From the NCBI GenBank assembly GCA_015654695.1, contig JAATGJ010000132.1, positions 89,374-153,373 on the forward strand: a stretch of DNA of 64,000 bases. The letters run 5' to 3'. Shown piece after piece: positions 53,413 through 62,525 of the stretch (within the stretch, counting starts at the first letter, position 1; each line of letters starts with the position of its first letter). Made by a program: the position numbers and the translations under genes. This DNA comes from Chitinophagales bacterium (GTDB taxonomy: Bacteria; Bacteroidota; Bacteroidia; Chitinophagales; Chitinophagaceae). The notes under the pieces were generated by a model. That model searched no databases. It was given only the letters and a program-made list of their open reading frames with translations, and was not told the origin of the DNA.

Positions 53413-54048
53413 CTACAGCCCCTTCTGATTAATAAAATTCACCAATGAAGCAGCATTGCGAAGGTTCAGCTTCCTTAATATATTGTATCGGTGTACTTCC
53501 ACTGTTTTAATACTCAGTCCCGTTTGAATGGCAATTTCTTTGGAAGAATATCCCACTTTTATGTAGTGAATGATATCCAGTTCCCGCGTGGTCAGTTTAT
53601 TTATATCGGAGAAGACATCTTCAGGCTCCAGGTATTCTTTTGCCACCATATCACATATCTCCCTGCATATATACTTTGTACCAAGATGTACCTCCAGGAT
53701 AGCTTCTACCAGTTCGGCACAGGAAGAATTTTTGGTGACATAACCTTTTGCCCCAGCCTGTATCATCTTTTTTGCATAACCAGGCAGGGAGAAAACTGAA
53801 AGACCTATTATTTTAGAGCCCGGTAAGAATTTTCGTAAGGCTTTAGTGATCTCAATGCCGCTAACTGGTTTCAGGTTGACTTCAACTAAAAAAATATCGC
53901 ATCCATTTAACTTCGCGAGGTAAATAGCTTCCTCTACATCCGAGATTTCACCGATAACTTGAAAGCGTTGGTCATTGTTGAGTAAACCCGTTAGTGCATT
54001 GGTGACCATTCGGTGGTCGTCAATGAACATTACATTGATCTTATCCAT
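53413..54048 (-). CDS. NarL/FixJ-type response regulator with Glu in place of the phosphoacceptor Asp
   Basis: 211 residues from the ATG at 54048 (MDKINVMFIDDHRM); the frame is open to an ATG at 54096, but only the later start puts the phosphorylation position at residue 56, as in the paralogue at 20272. That position is Glu (codon GAA, 53883-53881) in DIFLVEVNLKPVSG, where the paralogues have LMDVNMSP or LLDINLP. The acidic pair, the Ser of LSVFSL and the Lys of VTKNSS are kept. A LuxR-type HTH follows (SIKTVEVHRYNIL, ending NFINQKGL). Glu often mimics phospho-Asp, so it may be always on. No kinase gene is adjacent. Confidence 0.9.
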   Translation of the reverse strand: MDKINVMFIDDHRMVTNALTGLLNNDQRFQVIGEISDVEEAIYLAKLNGCDIFLVEVNLKPVSGIEITKALRKFLPGSKIIGLSVFSLPGYAKKMIQAGAKGYVTKNSSCAELVEAILEVHLGTKYICREICDMVAKEYLEPEDVFSDINKLTTRELDIIHYIKVGYSSKEIAIQTGLSIKTVEVHRYNILRKLNLRNAASLVNFINQKGL

Positions 54049-54096
54049 GGTGGCTGCCTGTTTTGTGGTTACGGTGTCTTCCAGGGCAGCGATCAA

Positions 54097-55153
54097 ACTA
54101 TCATTAAACGAACCGATTTTTTATAAATTGTCAATTAACAACCCATAAAGTACACAAAACGCTGGTGCGGTAAATGAAATTTACCATATCAGGGGACACA
54201 TCCATTGATCTTTACTGGCTGCACAGGAGTAATATTATTTCCCGTTATGATCTTATGGATCTTTGAAATCAAGGGGTATAATGCCGCCCGTGTCTAAAGT
54301 AATAGTATTACTATCGCTTCCGTTTGCACTACCTACCTTTTACTATATTAATCGCATTCTAAAAAAGAGAAGGTAAGTAGAAACAAACCTTCGGCTTGTG
54401 CTCTCTGCACATGAGAAAATTATATGACACCGAAAACCGGTCAATAAAAAACCTGCCCCTGATCCCGGTCAGGTTTAAATGAGTTGTAGCATATTAACCG
54501 GTTACTTCTAACCGTGAACTGATCTACTTATTGTTTTTATCCCCTCACGGGTAGATGGAATTGGTACCCGTCTCGCTTTAAGCGGGATAGGATCTCCAAA
54601 GAGCTATTGTAGCACAACATTAAAAGAAACCTCTGTCAGCGACAGGCACTGTTCATCATTACAGACCCGGGAATAGCAGGGTTGTCTTTTGCATATTAAT
54701 TTCTCTCCTGTATAAAGACGCAGAAACAGTGTTTTAGAACTACGCGGTTTTAATATTTTTTATTTTGTTCTGCCAATTCATCTTTAGATTATAACTTATT
54801 TAATAAAAGAAGTTATTTCTTTCATATTATTCATCATGTTATAAAGAAGCTGTCGGGTATGAATCTCCGGGTATGCTGATAGTGCATACGCTTAAGAATT
54901 ATTAAAAAAATAATTTTATATAGTCTTGTAATTCGGTTTTCATTTTAATAATGGTGTAACCTGTTTAGGGAATCTTGATTTAAGTTTAAACATGATAACC
55001 ATGCTTCCGGGTTATAATTCTATATAAAGTAATGATCTTCTTGCGGATTATCCCGGCTCCGACAGGTAGCTAAATAATCTGAGATCCAAAAGGGCAGCCC
55101 GCTCCGGAAGATGAAATTGTGACTTGAATATGTTCCAGTTAACGGCTATCATG
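54097..55153. other. 1.06-kb gene-poor region
   Basis: AT-rich, with stops in all frames at short spacing. An inverted repeat at 54547-54571 has arms ACGGGTA and TACCCGT around 11 bases. A 31-codon frame at 54281-54376 (MPPVSKVIVLLSLPFALP...) has one hydrophobic segment and a basic end; without homologues it is not called a gene. No tRNA, CRISPR or insertion sequence was recognised. The promoter of the LuxR-type regulator must lie at its left end. Confidence 0.5.
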
Positions 55154-56587
55154 TTATTTAAATAAATCCCCTATCACCACTTCCGACACTATGCGTCCTG
55201 TATAGTAAATATTTTTCTTCGCCCCATAAGTTGTGATCATGGTGGGAAAGACTGTTTTCTTCGTTTTTGCTTGTTCTTTGAAAACTTTGATCTTAGTGTC
55301 AAGTTCACCTGCATATTTCTTATTGATCACAAATTCATCAGCGGCAAATTTCATTTCACATAAATTAATACAATGGTCCTGCCGGTCTACCAACAAATCA
55401 ATTTGTACACCGGTTTCACCTTTTTTGGGAATATACCGCCAGCCGGACGCTTCCGTATAAACGCCAGCGATTCCAAGGGCTTGTTTGATCTGCAAGACAT
55501 GCTTTTGACAAACAGCCTCGAATGCAAACCCGCTCCAGCTATTATATGATTGCCCGGCAGATAATTTTAACCAGGTACCTGTTCCCGTTGCCTTTGCATT
55601 CTCTAAAAACTTCAGATAGAACAATGAATACTCATCGGTCAGCTTGTAAATACTATCACGGGCTGTTTTCTCAAACGGAATATACTGTGAGATAAAACCC
55701 GATTCTTCTAATTCTTCAAAAAGGTGAGAGGTCCATCCGCCAGTAGTGAATCCGCAGGCATCAATGACCTCAGCCCGGCTCAACCCTTTGGCTTTCTTCG
55801 AAAGTACCCGGACAATTGCTTCATGATAATCTGCGTGTGCGAACAATGACCTGTAAAGGTTATCAAATTCTGCTTTCAATAACCCGTTTTTGGAAAAGCA
55901 AAGCTTGTCAATGATCTGTGCGGTACTTTCTCCTTTATTTACTTGCTTCAGGTATTGCGGAATACCGCCCATCGCCATGTAAAGTTGCAGTAACTGGTAA
56001 TGATCCAGCTTAATGCCCCTGCTCAGCAGGTATCGTTCTGATTCTCCCAACGTAAATGGTAATAACCGGATCCGCTGGCTTACACGGTTATGGAGCCCTC
56101 CCCGATTATTGATAATATTGCCGATCATCCAGGAGGCCGCAGATCCGCAAATCACCACTTTTAACAAGGATTGCCGGGAAGCCCAGGTATTCCACCAATG
56201 ACCAAAAGCGGACAGGAACCCTGATTTGGGAGTATGCATCCAGGGGAGTTCGTCTAATAAAACGACAACAGGTTCTTTCGCAATCCTTGTTTTCAAATAG
56301 TCCGATAGAAACGAGAATGCCTGCATCCAATTCGTGGGTGGGGCTGGTGGCAGGGGCGCTTTCATAGCACCCTGAAGTGCTTCACTGAAACCGGCCAGTT
56401 GTTGGGCAAGACTGGCTTCGTGTACACCCGTAAACTCAAAGACCATCTGTTTGTGGTAAAAATTCCGGACAAGAAAAGTCTTTCCCACTCTCCGGCGGCC
56501 ATAAATGGCAATCAGCTCTGCTTCTTTTGAAACGAGCATCTGCCCTAATATCTTTTTTTCCTCGTCACGTCCTATGATAGCTTCCAT
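55154..56587 (-). CDS. AAA-type ATPase with C-terminal DUF234 (archaeal ATPase family)
   Basis: 477 residues. Walker A is AIYGRRRVGKTFLV at residues 27-40; Walker B is VVLLDELPWM near 108; CGSAASWM and the winged-helix segment (LSRAEVIDACGF) follow. The C-terminal domain (about 350-477) has FEAVCQKHVLQIKQAL and the nuclease-like VQIDLLVDRQDHCINLCEMKF, where D...E.K are placed as in PD-(D/E)XK folds. Such ATPases are frequent solitary genes in Bacteroidota and archaea, often inferred to belong to mobile or defence elements. The role is unknown. It starts next to a gene-poor region on both sides. Confidence 0.87.
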   Translation of the reverse strand: MEAIIGRDEEKKILGQMLVSKEAELIAIYGRRRVGKTFLVRNFYHKQMVFEFTGVHEASLAQQLAGFSEALQGAMKAPLPPAPPTNWMQAFSFLSDYLKTRIAKEPVVVLLDELPWMHTPKSGFLSAFGHWWNTWASRQSLLKVVICGSAASWMIGNIINNRGGLHNRVSQRIRLLPFTLGESERYLLSRGIKLDHYQLLQLYMAMGGIPQYLKQVNKGESTAQIIDKLCFSKNGLLKAEFDNLYRSLFAHADYHEAIVRVLSKKAKGLSRAEVIDACGFTTGGWTSHLFEELEESGFISQYIPFEKTARDSIYKLTDEYSLFYLKFLENAKATGTGTWLKLSAGQSYNSWSGFAFEAVCQKHVLQIKQALGIAGVYTEASGWRYIPKKGETGVQIDLLVDRQDHCINLCEMKFAADEFVINKKYAGELDTKIKVFKEQAKTKKTVFPTMITTYGAKKNIYYTGRIVSEVVIGDLFK

Positions 56588-57081
56588 ACCCTGGCAGGGT
56601 TGTTTTATAATCCTCCATAAATATACAAAAAACCCTACTTATGGAGGAATATAAAAATTTATAATTCTCCACAGGTAGAAATAATATTATAGTTGTGGAG
56701 ACTTATAAATCAGGTGCAGTACCAGGCCTTAAGGAAATATCCGGTCGAAATCAATCATATTTACTTTAAACGAAATTCGCATCAATTCTTTTTCGATTTA
56801 CTACTTAACCATGAAGCGTAATGGTATTAATAGTCACTTTAAATTATTTTAATAGGATTCGCCTTGTCTATTTTCAATAAATAAAAGGTAAAGTATCCCG
56901 GGTGATGATGAGGCTTTAATTTGATAAGCGATTTGATGCTTTTGAAGATATAGATATCATTATTGAATCCCGAAAGGAAGAAAAGCATCGCAAAGCTTTC
57001 TTTTGCTAAAGACTGGAATTGTATTTGTTGAATTACCTTCTTGTATGAATGTTGTCCGCCGTAGCTATGCAGATAAAATAA
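56588..57081. other. Gene-poor region with a possible gene remnant
   Basis: About 490 AT-rich bases between the ATPase gene and the tRNA-Leu terminator. From 56920 to 57009 (plus) an open stretch reads FDKRFDAFEDIDIIIESR and ends KAFFC-stop, with a TAA just before it and no start codon; it has the look of the tail of a small protein but cannot be assigned. Nothing else was seen. Confidence 0.4.
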
Positions 57082-57112
57082 AAATGGTTAGAATTTTTAA
57101 TTCTAACCATTT
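57082..57112 (-). terminator. Terminator of tRNA-Leu(GAG)
   Basis: Fourteen-base perfect arms AAATGGTTAGAATT and AATTCTAACCATTT around three bases, immediately after the tRNA 3' end on the minus strand; the transcript then runs into a T-rich stretch. Confidence 0.85.
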
Positions 57113-57114
57113 CG

Positions 57115-57198
57115 TGCCCGAGACTGGATTTGAACCAGCACGCCGTTTCCAGCGCTACCACCTCAAAGTAGTGCGTCTACCAATTTCGCCACCCGGGC
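57115..57198 (-). tRNA. tRNA-Leu(GAG)
   Basis: 84 bases on the minus strand, beginning GCCCGGGTGGCGAAATTGG. Acceptor GCCCGGG pairs with CTCGGGC (one G-U). The anticodon stem CTACT/GGTAG holds the loop TTGAGGT, so the anticodon is GAG and reads CUC/CUU. There is a long variable arm (class II) and the T arm is CTGGTTCAAATCCAG. CCA is not encoded. A terminator follows at once. Confidence 0.96.
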
Positions 57199-57289
57199 AT
57201 TTTTTATAAGAGCGGGATGCAAATATAGTTGAAAAGTTTACAGGTTGAAAAGACCATAATTTCATGTTGTAGAGCAAGAAATCAACCAG

Positions 57290-58444
57290 CTACTTCTTCA
57301 GAACAATCCTGAACGTAGTCCCCTTACCCGCTTCAGAATACTTTACAAATATCTCTCCCTTGTGATACTGATTGATAATCCGGCGTGATAGACTAAGTCC
57401 TAATCCCCATCCCCTTTTTTTTGTAGTAAAGCCGGGTTTAAAAACTTTGCTGATATTTTTCGCAGAAATCCCTTTTCCTGAATCGGTCACGTCAATATAC
57501 ACACCGTCCTTCTCATCCTTTATATCAACGTCTATACTCCCTTTCCCTTCCATCGCATCCAGTGCATTCTTTAAAAGATTCTCAATCACCCAGTCAAATA
57601 ATGGCGGAGAAATCTTAGCCCTTATTTGTTCATGACCATGATCATTCACTGAAAAAATGATCTTGTCCGGCGCCCTCTTCCGGATATACTCTACCATACT
57701 GTTGATCTGCTTCAGCACATCCGTTTCTTCCAGTTGCGGCGTGCTGCCTATCTTACCAAAGCGATCAGATACTAACCGTAACCTGTCAACATCTTTTGAT
57801 AACTCATGCACGATCTGTTCATCGCTGTTCTTTTCTTTCAGCATTTCTACCCAACCCTCCAGTGATGAAACCGGTGTTCCAAGCTGGTGGGCTGTTTCTT
57901 TTGCCATACCCGCCCATACCTGGTTTTGTACGGAACGGTAACTGCTGCGAAGCGTAAGAACGATCACTATAATGAACAAGCCGACAATAAAAAGCTGTAC
58001 GATCGGGTAATACCGTACTTCATTTTGCAAAGCTGAATCGCCGTAATAATATTTATTATAGGTAACAGGGTCATTCGTTATCTCTACCTGCACAGGAGTA
58101 TTGAAGCTTCCAAATTTTTGTACCATTTCCCGGAGATAACCAGTATCATTAGCAGCTTTGGTAGAATCAAGGTTGACATATAATCCTGTCGGGTTATTTT
58201 TTTCATCCGTTTCAATAATGGGTATATCATCATTCTCCACCGCTATCCGGTTAGTAAAAAGCAATACATTGGGGTCATCACTCAGGGCTTTTATCTTTAA
58301 TGACTCGCCAAAAGCCACCACCCTCGCCTTTTCTTCTTTGGCTATCTTACTGGATACATACTGCGAATAAAAGATAGTACCGCTGACAATCAATATTGCC
58401 ACCACCGCCCACGCTGTCCTCCAGTTTAAAAATTGCTGAAACAT
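57290..58444 (-). CDS. Sensor histidine kinase
   Basis: 384 residues. Two membrane helices (about 10-30 and 148-166) enclose a 115-residue periplasmic domain with no recognised fold. The phosphorylated His is H186 in ETAHQLGTPVSSLEGW; HQLGTP is the variant H-box of a Bacteroidota kinase group. The HATPase has NLLKNALDAM, DSGKGISAK and GWGLGLSLS. No regulator gene adjoins it, so its partner is elsewhere. It faces away from the glycosyltransferase gene across a 65-base gap. Confidence 0.9.
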   Translation of the reverse strand: MFQQFLNWRTAWAVVAILIVSGTIFYSQYVSSKIAKEEKARVVAFGESLKIKALSDDPNVLLFTNRIAVENDDIPIIETDEKNNPTGLYVNLDSTKAANDTGYLREMVQKFGSFNTPVQVEITNDPVTYNKYYYGDSALQNEVRYYPIVQLFIVGLFIIVIVLTLRSSYRSVQNQVWAGMAKETAHQLGTPVSSLEGWVEMLKEKNSDEQIVHELSKDVDRLRLVSDRFGKIGSTPQLEETDVLKQINSMVEYIRKRAPDKIIFSVNDHGHEQIRAKISPPLFDWVIENLLKNALDAMEGKGSIDVDIKDEKDGVYIDVTDSGKGISAKNISKVFKPGFTTKKRGWGLGLSLSRRIINQYHKGEIFVKYSEAGKGTTFRIVLKK

Positions 58445-58478
58445 CAGATGAATTTAATAAGGATAAAACCGCTTCCCT

Positions 58479-58486
58479 TATTTTTG
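58479..58486 (+). promoter_or_regulatory. -7 element TATTTTTG before the glycosyltransferase gene
   Basis: Exact TAnnTTTG, 23 bases before the ATG at 58510. The -33 element is weak (TTTA). Confidence 0.45.
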
Positions 58487-58509
58487 GGCAAATTTAGTCT
58501 TTCAGCCTG

Positions 58510-59538
58510 ATGCCTTCACCTAAAATAGCGGTAGTAATACTTAACTGGAACGGAAAAAATTTTTTGGAGCAATTTCTCCCGTCTGTGCTCTCCTCTTCCT
58601 ATCCCAATTATGAAGTGATAGTAGCTGATAATGGTTCGGCTGATGATTCAGTTGTATTTCTTCAAAACAACTATCCTGCTATCCGAGTGATACGTTTTGA
58701 CAAGAATCTCGGATTTGCAAAAGGATACAACGAAGCGCTGAAACAGGTTGAATCTGATTACTATGTTCTGCTCAATTCAGATGTGGAAGTAACTAAAGAC
58801 TGGCTGGAACCAATGATCACATTGCTGGAAAGCGATCGGGCAATAGCGGCCTGCCAGCCCAAACTGCTTTCTTTCAAAAATAAACACCTCTTTGAATACG
58901 CCGGCGCCGCCGGTGGATGGCTTGATAAGTTTGGTTATCCATTTGCCAAAGGCCGTGTCTTTGATATATGTGAAGAAGATCATGGTCAATACGATCAGTC
59001 GGAGCCTATCTTCTGGGCCAGTGGGGCGGCCCTGTTTATACGGGCAAAAATTTTTCATGCCATGCAGGGATTTGATGAATACTTCTTCGCTCACCAGGAA
59101 GAAATTGATCTTTGCTGGCGCATACAGTTAGCTGGTCATACAATATACTCATGCCCGGCATCCGTGATCTATCATGTAGGTGGCGGTACGTTGCCAAGAG
59201 GCAATACAAAGAAGACCTATCTCAATTTCCGCAACAACAAGATCATGCTCTCGAAGAACCTGCCATTCCCTCAAAAATTATGGATCATGTCTGTCCGCAA
59301 TTTGCTGGACGGTATTTCCGCATGGAAGGGCTTATTGACCGGTGATGGGGGATATTTTGTTGCCATTGTAAGGGCACACCTGGCGTTTGCAAAGTGGTGG
59401 TGTTTATACAGGAAAAAAAGTGTATTCCCTGCATCAAAAAAAGAAGTGCTTGCCGGCCAGCTACAAAAGAATATAGCGTGGCTTCATTTTGTAAAAGGTA
59501 AAAAGACGTTTTCAGAAATTGTCACTAAAACAAAGTAA
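58510..59538 (+). CDS. Family-2 glycosyltransferase (rhamnosyltransferase-like)
   Basis: 342 residues. VVILNWNGKNFLEQFLPS is at residues 8-25, VADNGSADDSV near 40 and the DxD site in LLNSDVEVTKDWLEP near 95. WASGAALFIRAKIF and FFAHQEEIDLCWRIQLAGH, near 180-215, hold the catalytic acid region of the WcaA/WbbL-like GT2 group that adds sugars to cell-surface polysaccharides. There is no membrane domain, although a hydrophobic C-terminal helix region may attach it to the membrane. Donor and acceptor are unknown; there is no polysaccharide cluster around it. Confidence 0.9.
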   Translation: MPSPKIAVVILNWNGKNFLEQFLPSVLSSSYPNYEVIVADNGSADDSVVFLQNNYPAIRVIRFDKNLGFAKGYNEALKQVESDYYVLLNSDVEVTKDWLEPMITLLESDRAIAACQPKLLSFKNKHLFEYAGAAGGWLDKFGYPFAKGRVFDICEEDHGQYDQSEPIFWASGAALFIRAKIFHAMQGFDEYFFAHQEEIDLCWRIQLAGHTIYSCPASVIYHVGGGTLPRGNTKKTYLNFRNNKIMLSKNLPFPQKLWIMSVRNLLDGISAWKGLLTGDGGYFVAIVRAHLAFAKWWCLYRKKSVFPASKKEVLAGQLQKNIAWLHFVKGKKTFSEIVTKTK

Positions 59539-59556
59539 TTATTTGGCCTGAAACCT

Positions 59557-59564
59557 TATTTTTG
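59557..59564 (+). promoter_or_regulatory. -7 element TATTTTTG before the 72-residue protein
   Basis: Exact TAnnTTTG, 17 bases before the ATG at 59582. The closest TTTG upstream is only 11 bases away, so the -33 element is unclear. Confidence 0.45.
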
Positions 59565-59581
59565 CAACACAAATTTTCGCT

Positions 59582-59800
59582 ATGAGCCAAAACCCGGAAT
59601 ACCAGCAGGAATTACAAAAAATTAAGGACAAAGACTTTGCTCACGACTGGGTTTCTTCTTCAGGTTTTTTATTTTACTTACAGGTATTCTGTCTTATCGC
59701 TTTTGTATTAGGCGGCTGTTACATGCTTTATACCAAGCGTTTTGAAAAGCCTGAAGTAAAAGTGCAGGAGAGCACATTATATACGCCACAGTATAAATAA
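59582..59800 (+). CDS. Small single-helix membrane protein
   Basis: 72 residues: a charged N-terminal 30, one membrane helix at about 31-50 (LFYLQVFCLIAFVLGGCYML), then a basic and polar tail. A promoter element precedes it, and its codon use matches its neighbours. The family is not recognised. It may be a subunit or regulator of a membrane complex. Confidence 0.65.
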   Translation: MSQNPEYQQELQKIKDKDFAHDWVSSSGFLFYLQVFCLIAFVLGGCYMLYTKRFEKPEVKVQESTLYTPQYK

Positions 59801-59817
59801 TCGGGTTAAAAATATTT

Positions 59818-59847
59818 TTTGCGAAAAAGGCTAATGCCTTATTTTTG
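59818..59847 (+). promoter_or_regulatory. Promoter of tRNA-Gly
   Basis: TTTG at 59818-59821, 18 bases, then TATTTTTG at 59840-59847. The tRNA begins 76 bases further on. Confidence 0.55.
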
Positions 59848-59922
59848 CAACCCCTTAGCTCTTTGGAAATCGGAACTCCGTTCCGATCAAATTTTTAACC
59901 GGAACAGAATTCCGGTGTCCAT

Positions 59923-59995
59923 GCGGAAGTAGCTCATTTGGTAGAGCGCGACCTTGCCAAGGTCGAGGTGGCCGGTTCGAGCCCGGTCTTCCGCT
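59923..59995 (+). tRNA. tRNA-Gly(GCC)
   Basis: 73 bases starting GCGGAAGTAGCTCATTTGG. The acceptor GCGGAAG pairs with CTTCCGC, the D arm is GCTCATTTGGTAGAGC, the anticodon stem GACCT/AGGTC holds TGCCA, anticodon GCC, and the T arm is GCCGGTTCGAGCCCGGT-like. CCA is not encoded. Confidence 0.97.
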
Positions 59996-60001
59996 CTGAA
60001 A

Positions 60002-60036
60002 GTCCTCTTGCCCCTGTAGGCGGAGGCTTTTTTTTG
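60002..60036 (+). terminator. Probable terminator after tRNA-Gly
   Basis: CCTC-TT-GCC and GGC-G-GAGG pair around a short loop, followed by a run of eight Ts (60028-60035). The stem is interrupted, so the call is moderate. Confidence 0.55.
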
Positions 60037-60082
60037 TTGCTTCGCCTTGCTTGTAATGACGGGCAATAGCAAATAAGTATCA

Positions 60083-60168
60083 GCCCTGGTGGTGGAATTG
60101 GTAGACACGCAGGACTTAAAATCCTGTGACCCGCAACGGTCGTAACGGTTCAACTCCGTTCCGGGGCA
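60083..60168 (+). tRNA. tRNA-Leu(TAA)
   Basis: 86 bases starting GCCCTGGTGGTGGAATTGG. Acceptor GCCCTGG pairs with CCGGGGC (one G-U). The anticodon stem CAGGA/TCCTG holds CTTAAAA, anticodon TAA. There is a long variable arm (class II). The T arm ends at CCGTTCC. CCA is not encoded. A perfect hairpin terminator follows. Confidence 0.97.
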
Positions 60169-60173
60169 CTATT

Positions 60174-60205
60174 AAAAGCGACTTCGGTCGCTTTTGTTGT
60201 TTTTA
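60174..60205 (+). terminator. Terminator after tRNA-Leu(TAA)
   Basis: Nine-base arms AAAAGCGAC and GTCGCTTTT around a TTCG tetraloop, then GTTGTTTTT. Confidence 0.9.
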
Positions 60206-60521
60206 GATACTTCACTTACATTTTATATCTACAAAAGGTGATCGTCAATATATCTGTTATTGTGCCGATATGAATGCACTGCTACAAGGGCGTAATACAG
60301 GCTTCGTAACCACAACACGTAATTGCAGACCTTATGTAAGTAAAGCAACTAAAGATTTGCTACCGAACTTGAAGCCAGAAAAGAAGAACTCCGGCTAAGA
60401 AACAAAAGAGTAAAATATCTTGAGTAGGTTAATCGCCCGCAATCACACCCTGGCTAAACATCTTTCCTTTATACCCATTACCCGGTATTTAAAATAGCAT
60501 CCCTTTCATTACTTTCATCTC
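60206..60521. other. 316-base intergenic region
   Basis: No supported gene. A 42-codon frame at 60270-60398 (MNALLQGRNTGFVTTT..., ending PEKKNSG) is open but has no recognisable feature. The promoter of the DUF6498 gene should lie at the right end. Confidence 0.4.
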
Positions 60522-61154
60522 ATGAGATCACTGACTAAAATACTCCGCGACCCCGCTTTATGGGCTTTAGTGGGATTCAATGCTATATTGATCATACAAT
60601 ATCAGCATGATGTAAAAGAATATACTACTATCGTCTGGCTGTACTGGTGCCAGAGTGTGCTGCTTGGCATTTTTACCTTCATGGATATGCTGACGATGAA
60701 AACAGGGAATATATCAGTAGAAAATATGACCATCAACAATCAACCTGCTACAGCAAAGGATGCAAAGGGTTGTTTTCCGTGGTTCTTCCTGGTGCATTAT
60801 GGCGGCTTCCATTTCGGGTATCTTATATTTTTGTTTATTGACTTTAAGGTTACGGATATTAATTTTTATTCCTTCAAATGGTCGTTGCTGGCTTTAGCCA
60901 TCAGCTATATTTTCTATTTTATACAGAATAAAATAAAGTACAACCAGGTAAAACGCAGTATTGGCGCCATGTTCTTTACCCCTTACTTACGGATCGTACC
61001 CATGCACCTGACCTTTCTTTTGCCTAAATTCTTTCACTGGCAACCAGCCCTTACCTTCCTGGTATTAAAAATGGCAATGGACACCATTGGTCACCTGGCA
61101 ACTACCCCGTATTACTGGAAACATGATACAAAACCTGAAGAAGGTTATGCATGA
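60522..61154 (+). CDS. DUF6498 membrane protein
   Basis: 210 residues with about five membrane helices. It starts ILRDPALWALVGFNAILI and continues TTIVWLYWCQSVLLGIF, then FFLVHYGGFHFGYLIF: this WLYWCQS...HYGGFH wording is typical of DUF6498 (from memory). Two His and several aromatic residues in the helices could bind a ligand or metal, but no function is known. It is a single-gene unit. Confidence 0.78.
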   Translation: MRSLTKILRDPALWALVGFNAILIIQYQHDVKEYTTIVWLYWCQSVLLGIFTFMDMLTMKTGNISVENMTINNQPATAKDAKGCFPWFFLVHYGGFHFGYLIFLFIDFKVTDINFYSFKWSLLALAISYIFYFIQNKIKYNQVKRSIGAMFFTPYLRIVPMHLTFLLPKFFHWQPALTFLVLKMAMDTIGHLATTPYYWKHDTKPEEGYA

Positions 61155-61331
61155 TATTAGTAAACATTTCTCTCTGCGGCCTGCTACTCCGCTACAAGTG
61201 CGATCAAACAGATAATGAACAGACAACTATCTTCCTTTAGTTCATTTTTCTTCTGCCCTGTGAACAGCGACGCTGAATCACAATTTTTTATCCGGTGAAA
61301 GCTTGGTTAATTTGTGGCAAATTATACAGAG

Positions 61332-62525
61332 ATGCCTACTGAAATAAAATGTCCTAATTGTGGCCACCAGTTTGAACCCAATGATGCTATACGCGAAGAA
61401 GTGGAGAAAGAATTACGTTCAAAAGCCTCGGACTGGCAAAAAAAGAAGAATGAAGAATTCCAGGTAAAGCTGGAAGATGAAAGAAAACGTATTCAGCAAA
61501 CCCTGGAAGAGAGTATCCGCAAAAATGTTTCTTCAGATTTTGAAAACAAGCTACGCCAACTGGAACAAAATAATAAGGATAATGAAGAAAAACTGAAAGC
61601 TTCACGGTCGAAAGAAGCCGAATACATGCGCAAAGAACAGGAACTGAAGAATAAGGAAGCAGAAATGGAGATCAATATTCAAAAACAATTACAAACCGAA
61701 AGAGAAAAGCTGACAGTTGATATACGGAAGATAGAAGAACAAAAGATCGCTAATAAAGAAACAGAATACCAACTACGGATGAAAGAACTGGAAAAGCAAC
61801 TGGATGATCAGAAAAAACTGGCTGATGAAATGAGAAGAAAAGCAGAACAGGGCTCAATGCAGTTGCAGGGAGAAGTACAGGAGACTGCTTTGGAAGAAAT
61901 GTTACGAACAGCCTTCCCTTTTGACCTGATCGCTGAAGTGGGCAAAGGGGTTCGCGGCGCTGATTGCGTACAGGTGGTACGAAATAATTTTGGGCAGGAA
62001 TGTGGCAAGATCATTTATGAAAGCAAACGCACCAATGCATTCGCAGCAGACTGGATAGAAAAATTAAAAGCTGATATGCGCAGCCAGGGAGCCGAGATAG
62101 CCGTGATCGTCACGAAAACAATGCCGAAGGATATGGATGGCTTTGGAATAAAAGACGGGGTATGGGTATGTTCGTTCACCGAGGTAAAAGCATTGGCCGG
62201 TGTATTAAGAGATGGCGTGGTTAGAGTATTTAATGCAGCTAAAAATAACGAGAATAAGGGTGATAAAATGACACTGCTGTATGGTTACCTTACCAGTAAT
62301 GAATTTGCCGAGCAGTGGAAAGCCATCCGTGAAGGCTTTATGAGTATGAAACTTTCTATACAAAAAGAAAGGGATGCCATGGAAAAATTATGGAAGGCAA
62401 GGGAGAAGCAACTGGAAAAAGTATTATTGAATGCGGCGCATGTACGAGGTTCTATTGAAGGCATCGCGGGGATGGATTCTGTTGATCTGAATTTGCTGGG
62501 ATCAGGCAATGATGATGAAAGTTAG
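61332..62525 (+). CDS. DUF2130 protein (zinc ribbon, coiled coil, nuclease-like domain)
   Basis: 397 residues from the ATG at 61332 (MPTEIKCPNCGHQF); a GTG at 61314 would add MANYTE and is a valid alternative. An N-terminal half zinc ribbon (CPNC) precedes a coiled coil at about 20-185, very rich in Glu, Lys and Gln. The DUF2130 domain (about 190-330) has GKIIYESKRTNAFAADWI, with the E.K of PD-(D/E)XK-type nucleases, and DCVQVV upstream. This resembles the architecture of RmuC-like recombination limiters, so a DNA-processing role is plausible but not shown. It overlaps the convergent PPTase gene by four bases. Confidence 0.86.
   Translation: MPTEIKCPNCGHQFEPNDAIREEVEKELRSKASDWQKKKNEEFQVKLEDERKRIQQTLEESIRKNVSSDFENKLRQLEQNNKDNEEKLKASRSKEAEYMRKEQELKNKEAEMEINIQKQLQTEREKLTVDIRKIEEQKIANKETEYQLRMKELEKQLDDQKKLADEMRRKAEQGSMQLQGEVQETALEEMLRTAFPFDLIAEVGKGVRGADCVQVVRNNFGQECGKIIYESKRTNAFAADWIEKLKADMRSQGAEIAVIVTKTMPKDMDGFGIKDGVWVCSFTEVKALAGVLRDGVVRVFNAAKNNENKGDKMTLLYGYLTSNEFAEQWKAIREGFMSMKLSIQKERDAMEKLWKAREKQLEKVLLNAAHVRGSIEGIAGMDSVDLNLLGSGNDDES

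Noticed and set aside
54281..54376. 31-codon frame with one hydrophobic segment and basic C-terminus
   Set aside because: It could be a small membrane protein, but there is no promoter element and nothing to compare with; noted in the region entry only.
60270..60398. 42-codon frame in the gap after tRNA-Leu(TAA)
   Set aside because: No signal peptide, motif or promoter; chance frame is as likely.
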